A model generated the notes under the pieces. The model saw only the letters and a program-made list of their open reading frames with translations. It did no database searches and was not told the origin of the DNA. Positions 33,346 through 44,739 of a stretch of 64,000 nucleotides of DNA are shown in pieces. Every line of letters begins with the position of its first letter. Position 1 is the stretch's first letter. The stretch comes from Rhizomys pruinosus. Lineage: Eukaryota; Chordata; Mammalia; Rodentia; Spalacidae. Position numbers and translations under genes: made by a program. Location of the stretch: the NCBI GenBank assembly GCA_009823505.1, contig VZQC01013730.1, positions 393,227-457,226 on the forward strand, given 5' to 3'.

Positions 33346-34200
33346 TGTATTTATATGAATGTATTGTATGCATGTAGGTTTGTGCACCCATGTCTTGCAA
33401 GGCCACGGAGGCCAAAAGAGGGCGTCAGATTCCCCTGGAACTGGAGTTCTCCTGGAATTGGAGTTACAAACATTTCTCAGCCACCATGTGGGTGCTGGGG
33501 ATGGAACCTGGGTCCTCTGCAAGAACAGTCAGCACTCTTAACCACTAGGCTATCTCTCCAGCCCCATATTTATTTATGTTTTTAATGTAGGCACCCAGGG
33601 CTATAAACTTTCCTCTTAGGACTGCTTTTAAAGTGTCCCATAGGTTTTGTTGTGTTGCATTGTAATTGTCGTTTAGTTCCAGGAATCATTTTACTTCTTT
33701 CTTTACTTCTTCCTTGACCCTTTCATTATTCAGGAGTGTGTTGTTTAGTCTTCATGTGTTCGTGTAGGTAGTAGGGCTTATCCTGGTGTTGATATTGAGC
33801 TTTATTGCACTGTGGTCTGATACAATGCATGAAATTATTTTAATTTTTTGGTATTTGTTGAGGTTATTTTTCTGTGTCCAAGTATGTGGTCCATTTTGGA
33901 GAATGTTCCATGGGGTGCAGAGTAGAAAATGTATTCTCTGGTATTTGGGTGGAATATTTGTTAGTTGTTTGCGAGGTCCATTTTTGTATTGTATAGTTCA
34001 GTTCAGATGTCTCTCTGTTTATTCTTTGTCCAGTTGATCTGTCCAAAGGGCTCAGTGGGGTATTGAAATCCCCTTCTATGAGTGTGCTGGGGTTAATCTG
34101 TGCCTTGAGGTCCTGTAAAGTTGTGTTTATAAAGATTGGTGCACCGGAGTTTGGTGCATATATATTCATGATTGTGTAGTCTTCATGGTTAATTTTCCCC
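30930..34200 (-). pseudogene. L1 ORF2 (endonuclease-reverse transcriptase), broken
   Basis: The product would nick the target DNA and reverse-transcribe L1 RNA at the nick. The endonuclease part is visible at 34169-33864 (MNIYAPNSGAP; then GDFNTPLSPLDRS). The reverse-transcriptase active-site FADD is encoded at 32106-32095. The post-RT region is seen at 31488-31171 (the TYNFSHL and DSIFSKWCWQNW segments). Frames change repeatedly between these blocks, a B2 splits the region between endonuclease and RT, and the C-terminus is missing. It cannot be active. Confidence 0.88.
33299..33566 (-). mobile_element. B2 SINE inside L1 ORF2
   Basis: An antisense B2 with a (TTTA)n tail complement at 33301-33355. 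A target duplication close to ATTTATTTATGTTTTT is found left (about 33281-33299) and right (33568-33583). It carries the near-tandem GGAGTTCTCC / GGAATTGGAGTT pair. Confidence 0.94.
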
Positions 34201-34479
34201 TTGATAAGGATGTAATGGCCCTCTTTGTTACTTCTGATTGCTTCTATTTTAAGCCTATTTTATCTGATATTAAAATAGGCACTCTTGCTTTCTTTTTGAT
34301 ACCATTTGCTTAGAATATTTCTTTTTCTATCCTTTCACTTTAAATTGGCACCTATCCTTAAGGGTGAGATGTGTTTCTTGTAGACAGCGTGTAGATGCAT
34401 TCTGTTTCCTAATCCATTCTTCCACTCTATGCGTTTTGACTGGGGAGTTTAGTCCATTAATATTTAAGGTTATAATTGA

Positions 34480-35600
34480 GAGAGATGTGTGTTGCTTCCT
34501 TTCACCTTATTATCCATTTGCATTTTTGGTCTAGGTTTATACTTCTGCAGTTATGCTTTAATTAATTTCTCTTTCAAGGTGCCTGGGGGTAGTTCCTTCT
34601 CTCCTCTGTCCTTTGAATTGCTTCAAGTATTTTCTGAAGCGTTGTTTTTATGGGCATGTATTCTTTTATCTTGCTTATGTCATGAAATTTTTTTCTGTTT
34701 CCTTCAAGTAGACACGACATTTTTGCTGGGTATAGGAACCTGGGTTGGCATTTATAATTCTTTAGCACTGGAAATGCTTTGGTACATGTGCTTCTTGTTT
34801 TCATAGTTTTCAATGAGAAGTCAGCTGTAATTCTGATAGGTTTCCCCTTATATGTAACTTGTTTTTCTCTTGTAGCTTTCAGAATTTTTTCTTTGAGCAT
34901 ATAGTGTTTTAACTATATTATGGCTTGGGGAGTTTCTTTGCTGGTTTTGTCTATTTGGTGCTCTATCCACTTCTTGTATTTGTATGGTTTTGTCTTTTTT
35001 TAGTTTTGGGAAATTTTCATCTATTATTATGTTGAAGATCTGATCAATACTATTCTCTTGGGATTCTTCTCCTTCCTCTACCCCATGAGGCAGAGATTTG
35101 ATATCTTCATACTGTCCCACATTTCCTGGTTATTCCACTCTTGTGTATTTTTAAATTTTTCATAGTCTTTACTTGAGCTTTTTAGTTGTTCTGTGTTATA
35201 TTCCAGGTCTGATATTCTTTTTTCTGCTTCCTCCATTCTGCTTCTAAGGCTTTTTCCAATTCTTTCCTCTTGATTGGATGACTGTTCAGTTTTCTTTTTC
35301 ATTTCATCCTGTGTTTTCTTTAGTATTCCACTTCCTTTTCGTGCTTCTCAATCTCTTCCTGTAGCTCCTTGCTTCCCTGGTTGGTTTCCTTTTTCATTCC
35401 AGCATGGGATCTTTTTAGTGTTTCCACTTCCTTCCAGACTTTGTCATTTTCTCCCTCTAGCTCTTTCTGGAGTTTGTCATTTTCTCTTTAGTTCTTCCTG
35501 AAGTGTGTCATTCTCTCCCTCTAGGTCCTTCTGAGTTTTTCATTCTTTCCCCTAAGTTCTATGATTTCTTTGAATGTATCTGTGATTATTCTTCTACAAT
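34480..35600 (-). pseudogene. L1 ORF1 (RNA-binding coiled-coil protein), broken
   Basis: The family product is a trimeric RNA chaperone that coats L1 RNA. The coiled-coil part (35560-35150) includes about four units of an 11-codon repeat (33 bp, ENDKLQKEL-type) with indels of one or two bases that break the frame. The RRM-like part is visible at 35120-34848 (SIDQIFNIIIDENFPKLKKD) and the C-terminal domain at 34900-34574 (KEKILKATREKQVTYKG). Three frames are needed to follow it. Confidence 0.85.
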
Positions 35601-36150
35601 CTGTGTCCTGGGCTACCTCCAGAGAGATCCCATTGTAAGAATCCTCCACAGGGTAGGTAGAGTTTAGTGTGGAATTATTCTGTGCTCTTTCCATATTGTT
35701 CTTCCGTTGTGTTCTTGGTATGTGGGTTTCCTTTTGCCTGTATTCCTATGCAAATCTCAAATGCCTCTTCACCGTGTTGAAGGATTGCTTTCCTTGATTC
35801 CTTCAGCTAGCTTCGTTGTATTCTCCTGCTTTATGTAGTGTTGACTTGTCTAGTTTTCAGGCTTTCAAGTTTGGTTTTATATTGGAAGGTATAGCTCACT
35901 CTTCCCTTTCTGTTCTGCAAGAACTGGGTAGGTAACAACCCAGATGACATCCTCTGAGCACTGTACTCCCTCTGCTGCCAGCTAGTCCTGCACCTCCACT
36001 GGTCTGGCAGAAACCACTAGCCTCCATGAAATGCAGGCTAAAAATCCAAACCTCCCACAATCCACCTGGCACAGCTCGGTACCCTGTGGCTCAGGTTGTC
36101 TGCCACAAGCCACTAGCCTCTATGCACAGCAGGCAGAAAATCCCTTGTAC

Positions 36151-36510
36151 ATTTTGTAAAACGGTTCTTAATAAAATTTAGATCCCCTGCACCTTCCATG
36201 CCTTGATGCACTCTCACCAGGCCTTATGCACTCTGCCACACTTGCTAAGTCCCATTAGTTCAAGAAAGTTCTTCAGTGAAAGTTCATCCACTAAATTCTA
36301 TTCAGTCTATCTAGAGATTTAAAGGGATGACTACTCTCCCTCAGCCAGCTATAGTCAGTTTCCAACAGTTCCTAGTCTAGGGTCAGCTGCCACACATTTT
36401 TTCCCATGTCACTCTGGGGCCTTGTCTGATTGAGTTTGCATGGGTCTTGTTCTGGATGTCACCATTCCTATAAGTTCACATGAGCAAGGTTCCACCCACC
36501 CACAGCTCAG
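36151..36510 (-). mobile_element. Possible L1 3'UTR fragment
   Basis: The segment near 36425-36505 (GAGTTTGCATGGGTCTTGTTC, then TATAAGTTCACATGAGCAAGG) resembles an antisense rodent L1 3'UTR. The rest is unassigned. Confidence 0.4.
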
Positions 36511-36616
36511 TGATCACTTTAGAAATGGGCACAGAAAGACCAAAAGAGACAGGGTAGTTACATGCACATAGGAAGACAGGATTTCGAGTAATTTAGAAAT
36601 AACAAAATTTAAATTT

Positions 36617-36800
36617 GGGACTGGAGAGATGGTTCTGCAATTAACAGCACTGGCTGCTCTTGCAGAAGTCTCAGAATCAATTATCAGCACCAACATAGTG
36701 GTTAGCACCCCTCCATTAAGTACAATTCCAGGGAGTCTGATGCCCTCTTCTAGAGGGAAAACACTTATACACATAAAATAGGCACATTTTAAGATAATAC
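36617..36800 (+). mobile_element. B2 SINE, diverged
   Basis: The head GGGACTGGAGAGATGG and the CTGATGCCCTCTTCTAGAGG block are clear. The 3' half is decayed. Confidence 0.85.
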
Positions 36801-37979
36801 AATATCATATTAGTATTTAATACTTCCCTGATTTTTCTTCCATTTTTTGACAATGTCTCAGTATGGAGCTCAACTCTGCTATACTCATTATGCATCAATT
36901 TGAATGCACGGCAATTCAACTGGCATAGTTTCCTAAGTGCTAGAATCATAGGTGTTAAGTAAGATATATAACTCTGATTTTTACCTTACCTTAGAAAATA
37001 ATCTTACTATTTTTATGAAAATGTAAGGGTCTACAAATATAATTATTCAGCAAAATAAATGTATTTATTATTTTCAGTTAATTGTAATTTAACATGTTCT
37101 AATCAGATAAATTTATTGATTCCAATATGATGCTGTGATTTATGAATGCATGAGAATAATAAATTGGTGTATATCACCTTAAATCATTGCACTAAGAAAA
37201 TTTGGAGTTACTCTTTGTATAACTTAGAAACACACAATTTACTGCTATAAATAATAGTGGCCTTATTGTGCAATAGATTTAAAAAAATCAATACCAGCTC
37301 TCTGACAAATTTTATAGTCCTTCACAATCATTTCCGTGTCTATAACTCCTGGTACTGAACACTACCGATATGCTTCCGGCTTCTGTGAATTCTCATTAAC
37401 GTTAATCTTTATATGTTAAAGTACACAGCATTCATATTTTTCCAAACATTTTTCCTTGATGACTTTACTGGCTTAAATTGCCACTCAATATACAGTTTCT
37501 CTTTTTTTTGCAAAGACTATTTTTAATTTGAACTTTACATTAATGTTTTGAGTGCAGAGACTACCTCATCAATTACATGGCGTTATTCAGCATGCAGATC
37601 TCCAAATCCTCAACATCAGACCTCCTACTCAATGTAAGTATTAAACTTCAGAAATATAGTACTTAAATGTTGTGACTTCAAACAATTAAATAAATCCTGT
37701 CTCCATACTTCCTACCACCTTGTATTCAAAGATAATATCAAATTTGGAATGCTTTCATCCTTGGCTCCAGATCTGTGATTTATTTTGAAAATGAATAGTT
37801 TATAAAACATGGAAGCAATCAGGAAGACTTTGCATAGAGAATGATACTAAAATATAAAGGAACATGATGTGTATATGAGACTGTGAGGCTTATTATTAAC
37901 ATCTGGGAACTTACATAATTTTCTCCATACATTTGGGATACTAGGACTATATCTATTCACTTTGTAAGAATTGCCAAGG
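36801..37979. other. AT-rich sequence, nothing recognised
   Basis: I see no ORF, SINE or LTR in this stretch. Confidence 0.5.
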
Positions 37980-38136
37980 TTGGGTGTGGTGGTGCATGAC
38001 TTCAATCCCAGCACTCAGGAGGCAGAGGTAGATAAATCTCTGTGAGTTCAAATCCAGCCTGGTCTACACAGCAAGTTCCAGGCCAGCTGGGCTACAGGGA
38101 GGCCTTGTTTCAAAAACACCAATAAAAAAAAAAAGA
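37979..38136 (+). mobile_element. B1 SINE
   Basis: It runs from GGTTGGGTGTGGTGGTGCATG to a poly(A) at 38126-38136. An imperfect target duplication (AGAATTGCCAA left, AGAATCGCCAA right) flanks it. Confidence 0.94.
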
Positions 38137-38700
38137 ATCGCCAATACTGAATGACTCTCAGTCCATCATGGACAGTCTATAAGAAATATTCTCACTGCAT
38201 GGACATGAGTTGGCAAGACCAAAGAACAAGTCAACAGGCTATTTGAATGGAAATATTAAGCATCTTCTGTCTTTTAGGACACTCTAAGAAACTGACATTA
38301 ATAGAGTAATTTGGACAAGATTCATTCATTTATAAAAATTCATTAAATTTTTTATATGCTAAATTTTGGGTAGAACTACAGAGAGATGACAAATGAAAAA
38401 TGAAGTGGTTTATTATTATGCAACTCTATTGAAACAATGTGCTATCAAATTGTAATTAAATCTGTGCAATATTTACCTTGGGATTTTACAAGCAATTTTC
38501 CATGGTCAGAACTAGCCTGATGGTTTTTTATTGCAAGTTTTAATAGTACGAGCTATACACATTTATTTATTGCCTATGGTTCCTCTCATGATACAGAGGC
38601 AGACTGTGGTTGCAGCAGAGACTGTATGGCTCACAAACACTGTAGTTCTCTCTGTTTATAAGAAAGATTTGCCTTTGATACTTCATTTATTGGGTTTCAT
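38137..38700. other. No recognised feature
   Basis: This is unique-looking AT-rich sequence up to the start of the L1 3'UTR. Confidence 0.5.
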
Positions 38701-40608
38701 TTTTGGTTTTAGTTTTTATTGAGCATTTGTACAACTCATACAATGGTTTCCAATCAAACCCAGTACCCTCCATGCTCCAAACCCCCATCATAGCTCATGT
38801 ATTACAACATCCAAACTAAGCCCCATCCAATCAATCTCCCAAGCCCAGATGTCCTTCTGTGCAAATAGATCCACTGGAGTCTAGTCAGCATATCTAGGTA
38901 TCCTACGTAAAGGATCCTCCACTTCACCCTATGATACTTGCTTTTTAAAGTTTTCAATCCACTGTAAGTCCCCAACCTATTTCTTTTGATTCCACTTTAA
39001 GACCTTGTCCCAGTTGGCATGGGTCCCTTGTCTGTTGCCTACATTGCCATGGGTTTACTTTTTAAAGCTTACAGTTGGTTGTAAGTCACTGCTTCTCTAT
39101 GTTCATGCACCAGCCCTGGCTCTTACAGTCTTTCCACCCTTCCCCCGCAATGATCTTTGGAGCCAGATTACTTGTGACCTCTTTGCCTCACTCTTCTGCA
39201 TATGGAAGCATTACTGGTGAGAACTGAGGGGTGCAGTAGTTTTCTCTCTTCCCCTCTTTCTGTGTTGGAGAGGTTCAATTCTATATGTGTCTCTTAAGAG
39301 TGGGAATTTTACAGATGTATATGTTCTGTGTCTGACCAGTTGTGATTCTGCAGTGGCCTCTATATTTTGCATAGAGTAGCTTTTTTGATGAATGGAATAC
39401 ATGAAGCTTGTCTGTAAATATAAGACTCCATAGTTAGTCTATGGTAAGAAATTCATTTGTCTAGAAATATGACCCTATAATGCTTTTGTTTAGGCTCTAT
39501 ATCCTCTCCAGGTGTATGCATTTGTCTGAGTTTAGAGTGGCTCTCGTGGGTTCACTCTCATTTACAGAGGTTCCAAGTCCAATTAGATAGCTTTTGACCA
39601 TTCCTCAGACAACAGTGTCTCTACTGTACCAATAGAGGCAGCTTACGGGCAGCTCATCCTGGTTGTCAGAGTTTGGCATTGGGTTGTACCATTGATTGAT
39701 TTTTCTCTGGTATCAGTGTGCAGTATGATGCTTAACTTCACATAGAAATGTTCTAGGTCAGTTCCCATTCCATTAATCTAAGTCCTGTCCCTGAAGCATG
39801 TACTATTCTCAAGAGTAGGGTCTTATTTTCCATTTCTGGTAGATAATCAAGAGCTTTAGAGAAAGCCTGCTTTGTTTTGAGAGTCACTTGGATCATTCTC
39901 ACCAATCAACCATTCAAATGGGGCATATCCTAAGTCTTGTACCTTGTTCCCTGCCACACAGCCACCAGGTTGCACAACCCATCTACTAAAGTTCAGACAG
40001 TGTGTGTGAATTCCTCATGGGGTCTCAGGGGCATCACATTACACTTTGGATTTCATAGTCTCTAGTTCTAATCATCTCTAGTCTTTATTTTTCCCTTACA
40101 GTCTCTAGTTACATCCCTTTACTTTAAAATTTCCAAAAATTTATCTTTTTTTTTTACTGCTGAGTAGTACTCCATTGTGTAAATTTAGAACATTTTCATT
40201 ATCCAATCAATGATCATAGGACATTCAGGTTCTTCCCATTTCTTTGATATTGTGAAGAGAGCAGCAATAAACATTGATGTACAGTTATGTTTAGAGTATA
40301 ATGAGCCCTTTGGGCATATGCCAAGGAGTAGTATTAGTAGGTCATATGGTAGGTTCATTTTTAGTCTTTTGAAAGTTCCCCACACTGCCTTCCATAGTGG
40401 CTGCACTAGTTTGCATTCCCACTGACAGTGAATGAGTGTTACCATTTCTCCATACTCTTGGTAGCATCTTGTGTCCTTACTTTTTGTGAGTTAGCCAGAA
40501 TTATTGGGGTAAGATAGAATCTTCAAGTGGCAACCATGTCTGATTCCTGATTTGAATAGGAATAGTTCCAGCTTTTCTCCATTTAGGATCATTTTGGTTG
40601 TGGGTTTG

Positions 40609-40646
<38 letters not shown>
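40609..40646. repeat. (TA)n microsatellite
   Basis: About 18 TA units lie within the L1. Confidence 0.97.
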
Positions 40647-40648
<2 letters not shown>

Positions 40649-40780
40649 TTATATGATAGCTATGTTCCCTCCAGACCTATTCTAGGACTTTTAACCTGAA
40701 GGTATATTGGTTTTTGTCAAAGACCTTTTCTGCATGTATTTATATGACCATGTGATTTTTGTCAAGTCCATTTATATGTT

Positions 40781-41345
40781 TGTCGGGTCTGTGTCTTTGA
40801 GTCACAGATGACTGCCTTCCACACGCTGTCCTTCACTTCTTGGCTCAGCTCCAGAACTTGCCTCCTGCCTGCAGACAAACAGTCTCTGGGCTCTGCTCCT
40901 GCAAGAAGAAGGGGAGGGAAAACCATTGGAGACCTGTGGAATGGAATGAACTCTCACACACACACTTGTGGAGAGCAGGGGAGGATAGGAACTCCATTTA
41001 TTTACTGTCAGTGAGGTCTATATATTCAAGACTACTGTGCTTTGGGCAAGGAAATGGGGAGCAGACAGAAGGGAGGGGTGAGCCAACTTGGTTCTAATTG
41101 GGGGGGGCTGCAGAGCTCTGGTTTGTGCAACAGGTAACTAGAAGTGTGACATTCTGCTCAGTGCCTCAAGGGAAGGGGCCTGGAACTTTGCAGAGATAGG
41201 GCGAAGCAAGAATTATTGTAATATCTTGAATCTTCCTGCTACAGATAACTCTGGAAGCCTACAGAGATATCAGATAACTGTAGATCTCCCAGGACAGGTC
41301 TTACAATTTCTCGCTTCAAGCCACACAGAAAGCTCCATTCCCACA
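40781..41345 (-). repeat. 3' LTR of the ERVK provirus
   Basis: On the minus strand it runs TGTGGGAATGGAGC to ACCCGACA. A TATA-like GAATATATAG (near 41022) and an AATAAA (complement at about 40996) are in the expected order. It has a short CA run where the 5' LTR has a long microsatellite. Confidence 0.94.
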
Positions 41346-41363
41346 TCCCACCCTTTGTTTTTT
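41346..41363 (-). other. Polypurine tract
   Basis: Minus-strand reading AAAAAACAAAGGGTGGGA directly precedes the 3' LTR. Confidence 0.75.
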
Positions 41364-41365
41364 AA

Positions 41366-42890
41366 TTAAAATGGAGCAATAATGTCAAGGTCCACTAGGG
41401 AGTCCCCTGGGACAGCATGGTATTGGACTAGAACAGTCTTGGCCATAATCTCAGTGAGTGTATTGATTTGGTTTTTGATAAACCAGAGGACACAGGGTGT
41501 GATAGGAGAATTCCTAGGGTGACAATGGGTCCCAGTAAGGGAAGTAGCCAGGAGGTCAGGGGGTTGGAAAACCATGGGACAGAAAATTGTGGGGAGTATC
41601 TATCATGGAGTTCTTTCCTGAGTTCCCTCAGAGTTTTAACATTTTGCTCCACAATACCGGATTCATTTAAATAAAAACATTCTTCCAGGAACATGCAGGT
41701 TCCCCCATTTTCTGCAGTTAACAAGTCCAGGGCTCTCTGGTTCTGCATGACCACCTCAGCCAGAGAAGTTATCTATCTCTGGAGTGATTCAAGGCTGTTT
41801 GGATGTGGATTTTTGTTGTGGATGCCATTGCTTCATAAAGCTTAGTTTTGAAGTCCACTTCCATGCTGTGAACCATCACTGGGGCACTGTCTACAGTTCT
41901 CATTGCTGCCTTGGAGAGGGCGATGCCTAGGCTGACCAGAACTAGGATGAAAATCTCTCTCTTTTGATGGTCTGGGTCTGGCCGCAGCATCCAAGAGAGT
42001 TCCTCCTTCTTCATAAAGGAAGAGCTAAGGGGTGATAATTATGGGCAAACATTCCAGAACCAGTAGCATTTGCACAGAGGGATGTGGTGCCCTTATACCA
42101 GAGAAAGAATGGTGATTTGACACTCAGGGTCCTGTTAAGAGGGACACTTCGGAGGCACCTGGGGTCTGGGGCTGCTGTAGCTCTTACTAAACAAATAGGA
42201 ATTGTAGTGAGTTGGTCAAAGAGAGGAATGCTGTGAAACACTGGCTCTGTCTCCACAGAGGCAGATTCTTGTAAAGAGGTGTTAGAGTGGATGGCAGTGA
42301 AAAGAGGGCATGTGAGGGATGCACAGAAAAAACATTGGGAGATGTTAGTGTAGGTGGTGTAATTGAGGAGATCTCCGGCATATTCAATGTACTGAGGCCA
42401 TGTTACAGTGGGCTGCAGTTTTCCTTCCATTTTGGGTTCCTGTAACAGAATGTGGGACTGAGTGAGGATGGGTTGAGGAGCTAGAACAAGCTGGCAAGAG
42501 ATATGGATATCTGCCATAGGGTACCAGGCATTGCTGTAAGGGTAGAGTTTTCCCTTTACTCCAGCTCTCCAGTACTCACTCAAGGGGTCCTGTATATTAA
42601 TTTTAAATTGGTTATTTTGGAATTGAAACAGGCTTCTTGGGCTGTGAACACTCTCCAACCTGCAAGACCAGAATCTACAACCACCATAAGTATCGGCTTT
42701 CTGAAAACACTGTCCTTTGTTAAGATGGGGGAAACAGATAAAGGGTGCCTGGGAGGTAGTAGTGGAATTGGGAAACAAGTAATTGTGATTGCCTTGTTGC
42801 AGCCTTGCAAAGGACAGTCACTGGCTCCAATTACCTGATTTCTTCCCTCCCAAGTTCCTCTGATAAAAATTACCAGACATGGGTCCAAGT
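41366..42890 (-). pseudogene. env (SU and TM), gamma/D-type, broken
   Basis: The product would be the receptor-binding and fusion glycoprotein. The SU part is open over 42778-42011 (255 codons) and contains a CFFC motif, the CXXC isomerase-type site of gammaretroviral and type-D envelopes. TM begins near 42000 with a QKR cleavage-site remnant and a hydrophobic fusion-peptide-like stretch (42014-41769), continues in another frame at 41754-41428 with the conserved heptad/LTAENGG region and a damaged CX6CC motif (one residue short and second Cys replaced by Phe), and ends with a membrane anchor (PLLGPIVTLGILL). Betaretroviruses such as MMTV have a different env, so this is a recombinant-type layout. 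Frameshifts between SU, fusion and anchor segments inactivate it. Confidence 0.82.
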
Positions 42891-43070
42891 TGGTGGTCTG
42901 TTCTCAGGCTGGGCAGAGATAGAATTAGTTTGAACTATTATCAGAGCAGCTAAAAGGATGGCAGACAGGGGTGTGTGTGGGGGTCACATGGATTTTGTAG
43001 AAGTGAGGAGTTGGTCAAGTTTCTTCCATTTGGATTCTGGGAGTGTCGTCTCCTCTTCCTTCACTTCTTT

Positions 43071-43940
43071 CTATCCATGAGTGACAGGTATACTATCTTT
43101 TTGGGTGGTGGGGGTGAATCTGACATTTCTTGCCAGAATCCAAATGGGTCTTGGACAATCCTGTGGGAAGATGCAAGTGAAACCCCTCCCAGTTGTTAAC
43201 AGTGGATCGAGTCCTTTCCATTGATTGTCTAGGGGGTATTTCCGTCTGACAAGTATTTGAGGAACAATGCTGGGTGTCTGCCAATGTTTGACTATGGCTG
43301 GACACTTTGAATCTCCGTAAATGTTAAAATGGTTTAGAGTTGCCAATGCCATTGCCAGCTGGATATTAGGAGGATATTTCCCCGCCTTTTGTTTTAATAA
43401 CTGATTTTTAGTGCCTGTTGGGTCCATTCTATGATGCCTTGTCCCTGTGGGTTATGAGGGATACCTCTATGAGGTGCAATATTCCATAATTGACAAAATG
43501 AATTAAAGCAAGAGCTAGCAAATGCTAGCCCATTGTCCATTTTAATCTGTTTGGGGATGCCCATGGTAGCAAAGATAGAAAGTAGGTGGGCAGTAAGGTC
43601 CTTGGATTTCTCTCCTGTATGGGCAGTCACCCAAGTGAATTTGCAAAAAATGTCTATAGTGACAAATACATATTTTTGTTTTCCAAAAGAAGCTATGTGT
43701 GTAATGTCAGTTTGCCAGAGTGCATTGGCTTTCAATCCCCTGGGGTTAATTCCCCAAACCTGTAGTGCAGGTGTTCTAATCAGAGCAGAACAGGACGAAC
43801 AAGTTCTAAGGATTCACTGAAGTGGGGCAGAAGGAATTTTAGGAAAGTGAGCTTGGAGGCCTTTTAGGTTAACCTTATGGGTGAAGGAGTGGAATTTTTC
43901 TGCTTCAGAGAGGGATAGGACATAAACCCCTGTAGAGGAG
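43071..43940 (-). pseudogene. pol: integrase, broken
   Basis: Integrase would join viral DNA to the host chromosome. The zinc-binding HHCC region is readable near 43930-43790 (FHSFTHK, then CSSC). The catalytic core at 43735-43394 keeps WQTDITH (first Asp), KMDNG (second Asp) and a QGIIEW segment carrying the third acidic residue. The C-terminal domain is at 43427-43071 (ending in a region like GRGFTCIFPQDCPRPIW). An in-frame stop separates the HHCC and core segments, and the core and C-terminal parts overlap in different frames. Confidence 0.88.
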
Positions 43941-43942
43941 AC

Positions 43943-44400
43943 TCAGTCTGCAAGAGAGGTGCCTTCAGAGAGAGGTCCTGGCAGAAGTCTGTGGGCACAA
44001 ATGTGCTGTATGAAGAGGGGGTGACTGCTATTCTGTAAAAGGGATGAAACTGCAATGAGAAGAGGGGAGAGGGGATTTTTGTCTAATTGGACAAATGATC
44101 TGGATAGCCAGGGCAGCAGATTGATCACATAGATATTGTCTGAGAAGAGATTAAGAAGCCTGTTCATTTCTTTGAGAGCTAGATAAACAGCATAGTGTTT
44201 TCTGTACTGTGAGGAATGGTCAGAGAGCAGGTGAAACAGGATCTGAGGGGCTTGATCCAGGTTGTCATAAATGATGGCTGCAGCCCCTTGCTTCCTTCCA
44301 TCTGTGAAAACAGATGCATCCTGCCTTTAGGCACATCTTGGATTAGATAGGGAGGAAGCCAGTTTAGCAATGGGTGAGTGGAGACCAACCTTTCATTAGA
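43943..44400 (-). pseudogene. pol: RNase H, broken
   Basis: Two overlapping frames (44388-44179 and 44167-43943) follow the RNase H order: a TDG-like start, a GAAAI-like strand, and a region ending in HLLPGPLSEGT-like text that leads into the integrase. It would remove viral RNA during reverse transcription. It is frameshifted near 44170. Confidence 0.68.
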
Positions 44401-44679
44401 GTAGTGATTTTCTATCTGTCCTGGAAATCCCGTGAGGCTTACAGCTATATGAACATGATTTCACATCAGCCACTGGATATCCGGGAGGGAGAAGTCTGTC
44501 AGTATGACATCAGGCTCCTTCTCCAGTGTCTGCCTAAGAATTGGGAACATTCCCTCCCAATTCTTATCATAGCAGCTAAAGAATCCATTTCAGTTAACAG
44601 TCAAGGAGTTCCCTCTATGGCGTGTGCAGCCACTCTAGTACTCCCCTGGATTGGTAAAGTGCCCCTACGAGCATGGGGA

Positions 44680-44738
44680 ATGTGAGTTCCAGGAAAGCTG
44701 GGGCTACAGGGAGACCCTGTCTCAAAAAAAAAATAAGC
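44680..44738 (+). mobile_element. B1 SINE 3' fragment
   Basis: GGGCTACAGGGAGACCCTGTCTC followed by an A10 run: the last third of a B1 inserted between RT and RNase H coding parts. No 5' B1 half is present. Confidence 0.85.
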
Positions 44739-44739
44739 A

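Larger units (their letters stand above)
30922..36150 (-). mobile_element. LINE-1, 3'-truncated, with ORF1 and most of ORF2
   Basis: Reading right to left there is a 5'UTR-like part (about 36150-35610), ORF1 (about 35600-34480) and ORF2 (about 34200-30930). ORF2 is cut off before its stop and no 3'UTR follows, which is unusual because L1 copies normally lose the 5' end; a deletion at the junction with the B2 at 30921 is the simplest reading. A second B2 (33299-33566) interrupts ORF2. Both ORFs carry frameshifts and stops. Confidence 0.9.
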
